Shown: positions 10,291 through 21,019 of the stretch, piece after piece | How positions within the stretch are numbered: the first letter of the stretch is position 1 | Layout of the letters: each line of letters begins with the position of its first letter | NCBI GenBank assembly: GCA_026929865.2 | Contig: CM049408.1 | Span: forward strand, 1,426,001 to 1,490,000 | Direction of reading: 5' to 3' | From: Hyperoplus lanceolatus | Taxonomy: Eukaryota > Chordata > Actinopteri > Uranoscopiformes > Ammodytidae | DNA length: 64,000 bases | The notes under the pieces: model-generated | Told to the model about the DNA's origin: nothing | The model's database searches: none | Seen by the model: only the letters and a program-made list of their open reading frames with translations | Translations under genes and position numbers: made by a program

Positions 10291-10889
10291 CTTCCTAGTA
10301 ATTTATTGTAATTAAGCTTCCTTAGTCATAATTGTCATTTTCATTTTTTATTATTATATTTTATTATATATTTTTTAACGCATCCAAATAGATCATTTTC
10401 TGCAAATAAAACGTATTATTTAAATGTTCATATCAAATATATACTATAATTTCTTACACATTTCTCAAAAAATTTAAACATTCATGAATATATATCTTAT
10501 CTCACTATTGATAAATTGTTGCCATGATGGCTAAAATTACCCATTCAATGGGTAAATTAACCTAAATCAGATAGCTAATATGACAATGTCATATTGCATT
10601 TAACAGTTTGTTTTTCCTGTTTATCTGGCATTAAACAGGCTTTAAACAAATCAGAGAGTGCTAAAATAAAATGAAATAAAAAGCAGACTCAAAGTCTTAG
10701 TTTAAAAGCATTACAGCCATGTAGAGATAAAGAGAAAGTGAGACAAGTGAGCAGTAGCTGTCTGGTATGTGCCACTAGCTTTAGCGCCCCTAGTGGTAAT
10801 GACAAGTGGTCACGAGTGGTATGACCAGTGGTATGTGGTCTCTGACTGGTTTGTGCCTTTTATATCCTATCTATCTTTTATATACTATC
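10291..10889. other. AT-rich unassigned stretch
   Basis: Strongly AT-rich DNA without open frames or terminal repeats. Confidence 0.4.
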
Positions 10890-12477
10890 CAGTGTTTCCC
10901 GCAGGATTTTTTTCAGCAGCGGTGGCGTGGTCCCCGAACCTCCTAGGGGGTCCGGGGGCATGCCCCCCCGGTCAATTTTTTTTTTGTACCCTTTACATTT
11001 GAATGCATTGATCTAGTGCACTTTGAGAGGAGAATATGCACTAATTACTATTCAGATAGATGGGATTGTTGGTGTTGCAACTTTGCCTTTTGTGTCTTTA
11101 TTTACAAATTTTGACATTTTTGTATAGAAATGAATATTTAAACACAAAATGCCACAACGCAGAAAATTATTGGGGCGGGGGGGATTCCTTTATTTGATTT
11201 TTTGGGGACATGGAACTAGACAGGGACATTGGGTGCTATACATGGGAAGAGGTTCAGTAATGTCCAACACAGAAGTAGGCCTACTGGTTATTATGAGCAA
11301 TTGATAAGCAGGACCTAAGACTTTAATTTAAAATAATGTGATAAAAATTACAAAGTATCCTTATACAAAGGCCTATAGATACAAATAAAACAAAACAATT
11401 CATGAATTTCAAGGGTGTAGGTTGTGATTAAACCTTGGTTTGGGACACATTTTAATGTGGGGGTCACTTCATTTCCTGCATTCTGGTGAATTTCTATGCA
11501 CCAACTGTATGTAAAGTAGGCTAATTGACAACATTTAGGTTCCTGGTGACAAAAATAGAATACAATACAATGCAGTAATATCATGCATTCTGTATTGCTT
11601 TCAAATATTTATTCTCCTGTATTGTTCAAATATTTGATTTAAACCGTAAAAAAAAAGGTAATTATTCGTCTCTATCATTGAGAATGTAGTGGCTGGTGGT
11701 ATTTTACTTGCCTGCAATCTTCTAATATTTAAAAATAATAAAGTGCAAAATGAGGGTATAATCCTCCTTCTGCTTCCTTAAAACTAGTGGTAGTGACTAA
11801 GTGTGCAGTGGAGAGAGAAATATAGGCCCTATACAGACAGATAGAGGGAGGAAGAGATAGCTTTATTTTATAATTTAGCTTTTTGATTTGTGAGAGTGAT
11901 CATCGCTGACTTTAGACTGACTCCCGCTGTCTGCTCCGTGAGGCTCGAGCCCATCAGCTGAGCGAACAGCTGTCCGACACGAAGAAGAAAAATGAAACTG
12001 AAACTTAACTATGCTGTCCTGCCTGGACTGGTGGAGCAGCCAAATATAAATTAATACATATTGTACTAAACTGTAACACAAGTAATGAGTTGTGGAATTT
12101 GCACCAGTAGCCTACAGTAGTCCACATTCTTCGCTCAGCCGCTAACTGTTTAGTTAGTGAATGTTCCGCTATCTGTTTGTATGTCTCGAGCCCGGATACA
12201 CAGAGCCCTGACGGAAAACTGACAGCGCGACTAAAGGGACTCTACAGTGAGCCGCTCCCCTCCGTTAGTTTCTGTTTTCCGCCAAGTAAGTTACATTCAC
12301 CTCCGACGCATGGTCAGCGTTTATGTTAGGCATTGCCCCGTTTCTAAAATGAGCTACGTACCAAAAAAAAAGAAAGAAGAAAAGTAGAATAATGAGGAGG
12401 AAGAGGATTTTAATAGCAGCGGCGGAGAAAATATAGCAGCGGTGGCGCGCTGCTGTGTGAACGTGGGGGAAACACTG
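10890..12477. mobile_element. hAT-like element with CAGTGTTTCCC ends
   Basis: The left end is CAGTGTTTCCCGCAGG and the right end is GTGGGGGAAACACTG, the terminal signature of a very common fish hAT family. Just inside the left end is GGGGTCCGGGGGCATGCCCC, which recurs in diverged form at 17610-17640 and 23860-23940. The 8 bases on the two sides (ATACTATC and CTATCTAT) do not match, so the target duplication is not clean. No transposase frame survives in 1.6 kb. Confidence 0.7.
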
Positions 12478-13713
12478 CTATCTATGGTCTGTGCCTGTGG
12501 CTCCATCGCCCCCTGGTGGCAATGCAGACCTGCAAACTCATAGGAGGTGAAAAAGGTGACAAACACCCGACCCTTCTAAAGGTACGAACACACTGCACTC
12601 CACGGCGGTTGGCCGCGCGAATCGCAGGTTCCGCGCCGCGTGATCATATTGGGTCATATTGTGTCCGCCGCCCGACCAGAGTAGCATTCTCCTACTCTGG
12701 GGATATGCTGGTGCTAACCGGTGCTGAGAACACCAGTCTGCTGTGCTGATGGTGCTTTACCCAAGCTAACTGGTGCTAACTCGGTTCATAAAGCAAAACT
12801 GATAGCTGTACACAGCAGGCAACAGACACAGAGGCTATTCACAGAAGTTATGGGAGCAAACTGTGACTATTATGTTTTCATCCATCTTAATTTCCTCTGT
12901 CAGTCGTCCCGAAGCGAGTGACGTCGGGAGGAGCTCAACCAGAGCTGCCAAGTCTCACTCTTTGGCCGTGAGACACACGCAAATCAACCAGTTCACACTC
13001 TCACACGCCACACCTCAACGTTCTCACGCGGAGAAATTAATCCCCAAAATAACATTTGTTTAGCGGGACTTTTATTTAAAATGTCTTATTTTGAAAAGCT
13101 AACTGACTTCCTCTTTCTGAACGCGCTTTAACGTTATGCTTTGATGTGCACTGTGCATTCATAGTGGGAGGCGAGCATGGACATATAAAGGAGGCGAGCC
13201 CCCTACCTACACCTTCTCTTCCAAGGTGTGTGTTGATAGCATAGATAGTATAAGGTTGATAGCGTGCCAAGTTACCGCTGATAAGAATTGTGTCCCCGCC
13301 GGCCGGTGAGCGCGCATGCATCAAACATATTAACCCTTCAATCTCACTCAAGTAAATTCAGAAGATCTTTGGATCGTTTTGTATATTGTTTTTGGTAATT
13401 TAGTTTGAAAATTAGGTTTGCAAAGTAACAAATGGCTCATCCGCCAATAAAAATGCTTTTATTCTTCTGTGTAATGAACTGTAGCCTGTGTATTGCACAT
13501 TTATAGCACTTTTCACAACACAAATCAAGGTAGCCTAAGAGGAGGGACCAAGTAACCCAGATGTTTTATTTTATCCTAGTAGTTTGCATTGGTGTTGAAC
13601 TGTTCCCTAATTTTTTTCTTCTTTGAATAAAGCCTAATGCTGCTAGTAAAATACCACCAGCCACTCAACCCTCAATAGTAGACATGATATAGAATAATTA
13701 CCTTTATTACAGT
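12478..13713. other. unassigned stretch with one micro-insertion
   Basis: No recognisable gene. At about 12580 a GC-rich segment (CCGCGCGAATCGCAGG) suggests a DNA-transposon end, but no partner was found. The micro-insertion at 13167-13199 lies in it. Confidence 0.35.
13167..13199 (+). mobile_element. micro-insertion with 10-bp target duplication (copy 2)
   Basis: GGAGGCGAGC at 13167-13176 is repeated exactly at 13190-13199. Between them lies ATGGACATATAAA (13177-13189). If the insert is taken as the common 15-mer CATGGACATATAAAG, the duplication is the 8-mer GAGGCGAG. Confidence 0.75.
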
Positions 13714-13717
13714 TTAA

Positions 13718-14311
13718 AGAGATCCTATTATACTACTTTTTTGGTCTTAATTTCTTGTTAAAAACTGCTATAGAGCAACCTGACACGAATCACTACACAG
13801 AAAACTATGTAGATTTTCGGGAAGCTCTTTCTCTTATTTTGGCGATCCAGCAGGCCCTGTAAACGCTTTGCTTCTGCCATCTCCGCCCCCTCCCTGCAAA
13901 CCCAACTCTGTTGTGATTGGTTACCTTGCGAAGGGGAGTCGTGATTCTAAATGTCTGCAAAGAATCAGCCCGGGCGGGACGCGAACGCGGGTCTACTGCT
14001 TCGTAAATGATCTCTCTAATGGCTGAGCTAAGCGAGCACTGGTCTAGTGTTGTCACCCCCTGTTATATATAGCAACCTGGGAGCTTGCCTGACCATATAT
14101 GGCAAAAAGTTTGGGTGACACACACATAGTTCGGCTCGACTGGCTGCCATAGTTTTTAGTGCTCTGCACAGCCACCCCAGACGGTCAGCAGGGTATACGT
14201 CGAAATGCATGTACGTAATTATTTGATATGCTAGTATGGTTAAACATGACTATAAATCATTATAACAACGTTTATAGGTCATAAAGGTTGAAAAAGTATA
14301 ATAGGTCCTCT
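13718..14311. mobile_element. TTAA-flanked MITE family 2, full copy
   Basis: The left end AGAGATCCTATTATACTA (from 13718) and right end TATAATAGGTCCTCT (to about 14311) are imperfect inverted repeats, and both are flanked by TTAA (13714-13717 and 14312-14315). The right third matches 7690-7854, and a left-end fragment lies at 15948-15962. The interior carries a tRNA-like segment (13966-14037). Confidence 0.75.
13966..14037 (-). other. tRNA-like (decayed SINE head or tRNA pseudogene)
   Basis: On the minus strand an A-box-like TAGCTCAGCCATTAG (about 14030-14016) is followed some 50 bases later by a B-box-like GCGTTCGCGTCCC (13988-13976), the right order and spacing for an RNA polymerase III tRNA-type promoter. 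The acceptor stem pairs only partly, and the anticodon and T stems do not fold well, so I do not call a functional tRNA. It may be the head of a SINE inserted in the MITE, since the other MITE copy lacks it. Confidence 0.5.
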
Positions 14312-14315
14312 TTAA

Positions 14316-14885
14316 CAAAGGTTACTGTATATTTATTAATTGAAGACCATCATTTGGGATTTTAAAAGTTTTATTGTATTAAAACATTTAAATTTTCTGT
14401 TAAAAGAACATTCACTAAAAAAGATCAAATAAAACCAAGCAATCTTTATTAACTAGCTTGCTGTGGCAAAATACCAGCATTGCCCATCTTCTACCTTATC
14501 TCGAAAGCCCTTATTTGGCTGTTTTACTATAACATTACAAGCTCTAAGCTGTACATTGTAGACAATTTTCATGTTCTTTCATATAACCACGGCATCATAA
14601 CAGCCATAACTACAGTATTTTGCTATGCATTTCTACAAAGGAAACGTATGTCCAATGTCCTTAAACTGGCTTCCAAGGTGACTTTTTAATCTTAGAACCA
14701 TTCCCTAAGTGATTAACAAATGTTCACAAATTTCCCTTGGTAGCCATGTCTTATTTTCACGAATGCATCTAAGACTTTTAATTGATGTCTAGAAGGTCAT
14801 TGGTTTGTTTCAACGCGACAATGACTCCAGCATTTGGCTCCAAAATACACTGAGGCTTGCATTTTTCTAGAAACCTTTGGAAGCT
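14316..14885. other. unassigned stretch
   Basis: No supported gene. A 69-residue frame at 14480-14689 has no recognisable features. Confidence 0.35.
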
Positions 14886-14889
14886 ATCC

Positions 14890-15080
14890 CCCTTTTTGAA
14901 TCTAGCTCAGAATCTTGAACATGTCAAGATTGGCTGCTGCTAACTCTGCAATAGCTGCTTGGTAGACAATTGTGTTCCTGTCCACTCAAATCTTGTTGTA
15001 GGCATCAGATTTTGTAGCACCACCCTTCACAAGCCCAAGGACCCTGTAATAGCGCTCAATGGATTCTTCAGGATGTTTTA
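14890..15080 (-). pseudogene. decayed exon of a CCDC106-like protein
   Basis: Downstream of a good minus-strand acceptor (TTTTCTTTCAG, ending at 15081), the frame encodes KHPEESIERYYRVLGLVK, a short linker, an in-frame TGA, VDRNTIVYQAAIAELAAAN, LDMFKIL and then a TAG. The order of a basic IERY..VL helix followed by VDRNTI...PIAELA is the core of the CCDC106-like domain, which is widespread in fish in transposon-linked copies. It has two stop codons in under 65 residues, so it is dead. The neighbouring exons were not found. Function of the family is not well defined. The identification rests on remembered family pattern and would need a profile search. Confidence 0.5.
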
Positions 15081-15943
15081 CTGAAAGAAAAGCACAACAA
15101 GTGTGTTAAAACATCAGGATGAAAGGAATGTATGAGTAGACAACAAAGATAAAAAATATCACTTTAATAAGGTTGTGCACATCCCCAACAATATATAGCG
15201 CAAAGTTACTTATAAAGCTATTGCGCTGTATTCCATTCTATCGTTCTACCATTCTATCGTAACTAAATTTATTATTTCACAACGTCACAAAGAGGGATGT
15301 CCATGGTTAACCATTAAACCGTAAAGAATAATTATAACCGATTAAGACTAAAGGTTAAACAGTAAAAAAATTAAGATTTCAACCCAACATTTGTAACTTC
15401 ACGACTGTCCGTATGGAAAGCGCACCGACTGCATGCTCAAGTAAAGCCTTTCTAAACCGTGATGCCGCTTGTCAGGGGTGCCCTAAGTAAAATAGTATTG
15501 CAATGATGAAACTGAAAAAAAGAAAGATGGGAACATGAAAATGCAACATCATCTGCCCAATACATCATCTTAATTGTCTCTTTCCCGATGACACAACGTC
15601 AATATCTGGGAAGCCTGCCACCAAGTCCAAGGCCTTTTCTCTCTCGGAATGTGAATCTAAAAAAAATTAAATACAGTCCCGCGGGGGCAGCGGAGCCCCG
15701 TCCCTCACCACAGGAGAGAGGGCACAGGGCTCCACTGCTCCCTGTGGAACCAGGGTCACCGCTCCCTATACGCAGAGCGCCCCTGTACCTGGGGGTATAA
15801 TTTTATTTTTTATTTATTTTTATATTACAAAGGAAAAAGAGATGATCCGGGGGCCCCTCAAAATTGAGGTTTCTTGTCATGATAATCATTACATTACAAA
15901 AAATATATAAATGAGTTATGAACAGGCCCATCGTTGTTTTTTC
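15081..15943. other. unassigned stretch with MITE scraps
   Basis: At about 15290 GGGATGTCCATGGTTAACC resembles the inverse of a string at 43763-43783 (GTTAACAATGGACATCCC), so both may be ends of one MITE family. GC-rich DNA at 15670-15790 shows no recognisable domain. No gene is supported. Confidence 0.35.
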
Positions 15944-15947
15944 TTAA

Positions 15948-15962
15948 AGATCTCCTATTATA
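15948..15962 (+). mobile_element. left-end scrap of TTAA MITE family 2
   Basis: AGATCTCCTATTATA after TTAA (15944-15947) matches the left end at 13718. It is cut at 15962 by the pogo-like element, which inserted at the TA. Confidence 0.5.
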
Positions 15963-16800
15963 GGGGAGAGTGGCCTAAGTTGTGCGGTTGGGGAAGTGTG
16001 CCATCCCTTGTTTCTAGAAAACCATAGAAGAAATTGGAAATGTGACCACATATTTAAGAAGAGCCATCCATTTCACTCATTCTGTAAAGAAGGGAGAAAC
16101 ATGGAATAAGATATAAGCACATTTAAGCTCAAAAAAACATTTTTTTGCCTTTCAAAGTAAAATTTCCATGATCATGGTTTTTTGATTATTGTGTCTGAAC
16201 AATTATAGACACGTTTGAAAACATTTGACAAATGTTTTAGTGCTTTAGTATGCTACACTTTGTGTCTATATTAGTTAGCACGATGTCAACCCTAAACTGC
16301 TGCATCCTGCCTATTATCGAAAATTCTGGGGTTGGGGTAGATAAACAATGAAGGTAAAATAACAATAACCAAAATAAAAGACATAAAGCCCATACATCCA
16401 CAAATATAAACAAAGATAGTAGTGCAGAGGTAAGATAGTTAATGGGGAGGAAAAACCAAGGTGTAAAGATGGGTTTTGAGCCTTGATTTAAAGGCAGAAA
16501 TGGAGGGGGAATCACATTTGTCAGGTGGCAGTCACAAGCACGGAGCAACTAGTGCGAAGTACATTTCTGAGAGTTTTGCCAGTGGCATGGCTGTATACGC
16601 TGGTCACCAAAAAGAAAGTGATTGTCTACAGTAGCTCAGAAGAGACTGACATCTCCATTCCACTTAACGACACCACTGATGAGATTTCAGATGGCCAGAA
16701 AGATGATAATGGTGACTTTGTCATTGTGAGCTTTGCAGGCAAAACCCCCTAGATCTGCTAGGCCTTGTTTAAGAAAATTGACCTTCAATCTTTGTAAAAT
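15963..16800. mobile_element. pogo-like element, copy 1 (with captured L2 tail)
   Basis: Starting GGGGAGAGTGG after a TA dinucleotide, this stretch is the inverse of the copy at 34340-35442 and collinear with it. The order is a terminal segment (15963-16330), an L2 LINE 3' segment on the minus strand (about 16331-16545), and a piece of transposase reading frame (16546-16752). The TA flank and inverted ends point to the Tc1/mariner/pogo superfamily. Both this copy and copy 2 carry the L2 piece at the same internal junction, so the capture preceded their spread. Confidence 0.65.
16546..16752 (+). pseudogene. transposase C-terminal fragment
   Basis: The frame ends KKVIVYSSSEETDISIPLND, then TTDEISDGQKDDNGDFVIVS and FAGKTP with a stop at 16750. 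The acidic linker followed by GDFVIVSFAGK is the C-terminal pattern of some pogo-like transposases. The catalytic domain is missing. The same segment occurs at 34554-34740 on the other strand and ends earlier there. Confidence 0.5.
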
Positions 16801-16852
16801 ATTTACTTTATTTGCTTTAAATAAACCTTAAATAAGTAATTGTCTAATGCAG

Positions 16853-16990
16853 GGGTTCTCAACCTTCTGCAAGCTGGGCCCCCCCAAAGCTGGGTCATTG
16901 CAGTTGGGCCCCCCCACCGACCCTGACAACCCCCCCCCCCCACACACACACACACCACCCTACACAGATAGATAGATAGATAGATAATCT
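16853..16990 (+). mobile_element. hAT left end with C-run, (AC)n and (GATA)n
   Basis: CAGGGGTTCTCAACCTT is a hAT-Charlie-type left terminus. A C-run, a CA repeat and five GATA units follow. A matching right terminus (GAAGGTTGAGAACCACTG) lies at 21805-21822, but the flanking octamers do not match, so the two ends may come from different insertions. Confidence 0.5.
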
Positions 16991-16999
16991 ATTATTGTT

Positions 17000-18160
17000 A
17001 TTATCACAAGGGCTAGGCCAGTGGCGCACCTTTGAGTTGAACATTGGGTTTAGGGTTGGGGTCCGGAAATGTCTTATATTTTAACGTTAAATTCTGGTGC
17101 ACTTTAAAAGCTAATTATGAGATTGTATCAATGAGACACTGAGGAAATATATATTTTTTTTAAATCTCCTCACAAGAAAAGAAAATAGTAGCCTAAATAG
17201 AACATACACAGAATAAATTCTACAATAGGTATACCTGTTATGAAAAAGCTTCACAAAACAAAGTCTATGATCAATGGGAAACACTGCTGTCTGACAACCC
17301 AGTTCAGAGAATGTTTCAACTATTGAGTCTTGGATTTGGAAAGTGGCCAGATTTAGCTTAAAATGCTACCTGCGATTAATGTGCTGTGCAGCCTGAACGC
17401 GGAGTTGTGTGTGTCTCAGTGGCGATTCCAGGAAATGTTGACTGGGGTGGCCAAGGTGGGCCACAGAGCTAGAGTGGGGTGGCCATTGCACCCCTGAATG
17501 AATAGCATGTGATATGCTGTACAACCAATTCAAAGATGATTTATAATCCCAAATGCCCAAATCATGTTAGTATCAATTGTAATGTTTGTCAGAAAACTAA
17601 ACCCCTGAAGGGGGGTCTGGGGGCATCCCCCCCAGAAGATTTTTTTGTGTTTTTAACATGTAATCTAAGCATTCTGGTGCATTCTGGCGAAGATGATAAA
17701 GGAAAAAGTCAATATTTATTTCAGTTCAGATGAATAGTAAAATTAGCAAGACAACATAACTTGCTAGCAGCCAGATGCCTAACAACTGGACAGAGGGACG
17801 GATGACAACTAGCTTTTGACCAAATATCTTGCTAAAAAAATAAACCTTTATTTATGAAATTCTGCCCTAAGAACATGTTACACTTGCTAACTACAAACTT
17901 AATTTTTTTTATTCAGATTTCAAAAATCTGCTGGGACACGTGCCTATACACATGCATGGGTGGCACGCATGTCACAAGCACACACTGCTGTTTTCAAGAC
18001 CTTTGCTGACCAGAGACCAGTTCTAGTGGCCACAGTCCTACCATTAATTCAGTACTTGAAAATTGCAAAATCTGCTTTCCCCGTGTTGAAATTCCAGGCG
18101 GCAGCCGCCCGGCGGTAGCCAATCAAATGGAAGGGGGCGGGAAAATTAAAAAATTAAATA
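17000..18160. other. unassigned, with a hAT-like fragment
   Basis: At 17440-17660 GGGGTGGCCAAGGTGGGCC and the string GGGGGTCTGGGGGCATCCCC recall the inside of the 10890-12477 hAT family. From 18095 the DNA becomes GC-rich and leads into the MADF gene, so 18095-18160 may hold its promoter. No other gene is seen. Confidence 0.4.
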
Positions 18161-20598
18161 ATGGAGGAGCTAATAATCTTGGTGTCCGAGTATCCTGCCT
18201 TGTACAACGCTACACTACCATCGTACAAGGACAATCAGAAGAAACAGTGGGACAACATTGCTTCTAAACTACGGATTACAGGTACATACAAAATATACAC
18301 ACAAAATATGATGAACTAGTTGGTGTTTTAGCTACACAATGCGGTCAACATTAGCTGAGTGTGCCTTGTGTAGCCTACTACACAACGTCACAGGACTTTC
18401 AAAAATCGTATCTTGTTTAATAACTACATGTATACAGATAATATGAGACTAGCAAGAAGTGTCCTGTTTACAATGTATGAATACACTGATGGAAACAATA
18501 TCAGGTTCTGTTATATGTTTTACCAGCCTACCAAAAGTAAAACATCTGTATTGCATATCAGATGCACATGAGTTTTCTGTGGTGGACATGAACATATTTA
18601 TCTAGGATGCCAGCCTTTGTTTAATCTTGTTTTGTTTTTTTCACAAGTTACCTATTAATAGTAGGCCTACTTATTAAATCATATTACATCATTTAAAAAT
18701 TAACCAGAATGTACACCGTAAAATGACAAATTATTTATTGAATAGTCATTATTTTGAATACAAAAAATCATTGATTACAACAAGAACATATATTTTATGA
18801 TTTAAGTTAACTATATACATTGTGTGTTATTTTACATATTTATACACAGTTTTTTTATTTGATGGCGTTGTATTGCCACTGAAGCTCCCCAGCTGCAGAA
18901 ACAAAATAATCAGCGTAGGTCTCCCTCACTTGCATGGCTGCCCTCGTTGAATTGTGTGCTCCGGTGTTGTTGAGCGACTGGAAAGACCCTCCTGTACATC
19001 TCTGGTCTGGTGCAGGGTTTGCTAAATCTGATTCCCTCAGAATTGACTCCCTGCGGAGCAGATTATGGAGCACCAGTGTAGCTTTTACAATAACCTCTGC
19101 GTGCTCTGGGTTGATTCCGAGCACTCGCCTGTACAGACGCCACTGGGAGGCCATGATGCCAAAAGCATTCTCAACAATGCGCCTTGATCGTGACAGGCGG
19201 TAGTTGAAGACCTGCTGTCTCTCTGTAAGTTTCCGTCCTGGATAGGGCCGCATCAGGTCGGTCCGGAGGGGAAAAGCTGTGTCACCCACAAAGACATGCG
19301 GTACAGGCCCCAGGTGATCCGCTTAAGGGAGAGGGGAGTCCACCGGCAGATCCAGCTTCCCCTCTCTGAGAGCCTTCCCAAACTTAGAGGATTGTAGTGT
19401 GCCCCCATCACTATTCCTCCCGTATCCCCCAACATCTACCACACTGAAGAGGTAATCGGCATCCACTACCGCTAGGAGCACGATGGAGAAACTGTGCTTG
19501 TAATTATAATACAGGGAGCCAGATGATGCAGGAGCCTGTATGACAACATGTTTACCATCAATTGCGCCTAAGCAATTGGGGAAGTCCCACTTGGTTTCGA
19601 AACGCTTTGCCATCTCTCTCGATTCTTCCTGGCTGGGAGGTTTCATCTGCTCCTCCACAAGCTCATCCCAGATAGCCTGAGCTACTTCCACCACGACTTT
19701 GCTCACAGTTGTCACCCCCACTCTGTAGCTGAAGGCAATCGTGGTGTAGACATCTCCTGTTGCTAGAAACCTAGAACAAGAATAGAAAAGTGTAGTAAAA
19801 TTATAGATTTTTATAAATGATTTTTATAAATGAGAAATATAAGTTATGCACTGTGTGGTAAACAAAAAGAGCATCTAAGTTCACTTATTTCAGAAAAAGA
19901 GTTGGGGAAATTAAGGCACTACAGTGGTGCAATTTTCAACTTGGTATTCGAGATGAAAACAAAGCTAAATAAAACGTTTTGTATTATAATTAGTGTCTTC
20001 ATATTTAAAACTTTTTTTGTTTATAGTGTGTTTTTAATCTGAATTTAATGTTATTTCCTTACAGAAGCAGATGTAAAAAAAAAAATGGAAGACTCTACGG
20101 GACAGATTCCGGAAGGAAATGAGGGCCCAAAAGACCCCAAAGAGCGGAGCTGCAGCTACTGAAAACAGCACCAGCCGATGGAGATATTTCCACATTATGT
20201 CTTTCCTGCTGCCGTACATGCAAGACAGGCCAACGTCCTCCAATATGGAGAAGTCAGAGGAAGAGGACACACAGATGGACGACACACAGACGGAGAACAC
20301 ACAGATGGACGACACACAGACGGAGAAAACAGAGCTGGACGACACCGACGTGACTGACCAGACCCCTAGACCTGCTGCCAGAACCCCTGATGTGAGGCCC
20401 AGAAAGAGGAAGAGAGCTGCTGCTGACTCTTCCTTTGAAGAAAAGATCCTGGGGGCAATACAGGCCAAGCCTCATGACGAACACCAGCACTTTCTTTCTA
20501 GCATTCTTCCGGTCCTGAGACGGCTTGATGCCAAAAAATCAGCGGTTGCCAGGATGAAAATCCAAGCTATTTTATTCGGCCTAGAATTTACTGACTAG
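18161..20598 (+). pseudogene. Harbinger MADF/BESS DNA-binding protein gene
   Basis: Two exons, joined here by phase and splice sites. Exon 1 (18161-18281) starts MEELIILVSEYPALYNAT and ends KQWDNIASKLRITG at a GT donor, which is the first half of a MADF (Myb/SANT-like) domain. Exon 2 (20065-20598) follows a TTCCTTACAG acceptor and should encode EADVKKKWKTLRDRFRKEM, the second half. However, its A-run holds 11 A where 10 keep the frame, a one-base frameshift. After it come two DTQ.EN/DDTQTE repeats, a basic RPRKRKRAA patch (possible nuclear signal) and a C-terminal BESS-like motif, FLSSILPVLRRLDAKK. Harbinger elements need such a protein to bring the transposase to its DNA ends and into the nucleus. 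The intron (18282-20064) contains the main exon of the transposase gene on the other strand. Confidence 0.85.
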
Positions 20599-21015
20599 TT
20601 GTTGTGTTTATGTTATTATGTTTTTGCGTGTTCGGGCTGTTTAAAGTGTTACTCTAAGTTGATTAAAAAATAACTGTTAATACTGTTGCCTATGGTCTGC
20701 TGTCCCCTTTATTATTTGTAGAATAAAATGTATGTGCATGCAGGATTTTATCAAACAATTCTCACCTCAAGCAGATGGCAAGGCGCTCCTCGGGTGAAAT
20801 TGCCATGCGGTAGTTTGTGTCCTTCTTTTGGATGACAGGGGTAAGCCGTTGCAGGAGGACATCAAATTGTGATGGAGAGAGCCTGAAATAGGTCTTGAAC
20901 CTGTCTTCATGAGCCTTCAATTGTTGAATTAACAATCTAAACTCTCCTTGTTCCCCCCTCACTTTAAGAAGTGGATGCACCCATACTCGCCTCTTTTCCC
21001 TCTCCTTTTCTTTTT
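18855..21015 (-). pseudogene. PIF/Harbinger transposase (DDE_Tnp_4), two exons
   Basis: The upstream exon (about 21015-20766) encodes RRVWVHPLLKVRG, then FKTYFRLSPSQFDVLLQRL and ISPEERLAICLR, the N-terminal region with its helix-turn-helix. It ends at a GTGAG donor. The downstream exon (19770-18855) starts FLATGDVYTTIAFSYRVGV after a TTCTAG acceptor and matches in phase. Catalytic signatures follow: CLGAIDGKHVVI (first Asp), VVDVGGYGRNSDGGT (second Asp region) and RRIVENAFGIMASQWR (Glu). The only lesion seen in this exon is a TAA at about 19323, after DSPLP. Reading continues in the same frame beyond it to a natural stop at 18855. The true start codon is probably in an exon further right. The intron (20765-19771) contains exon 2 of the MADF gene on the plus strand. 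The family cuts and pastes with a 3-bp target duplication. Confidence 0.9.
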
Positions 21016-21019
21016 TTTT

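Noticed and set aside
10890-12477. 8-bp TSD for the CAGTGTTTCCC element
   Set aside because: The flanks are ATACTATC and CTATCTAT. The partial likeness comes from the CTAT-rich surroundings.
13966-14037. Functional tRNA gene on the minus strand
   Set aside because: A and B boxes are present, but the acceptor, anticodon and T stems do not pair properly, so it is kept only as a tRNA-like remnant.
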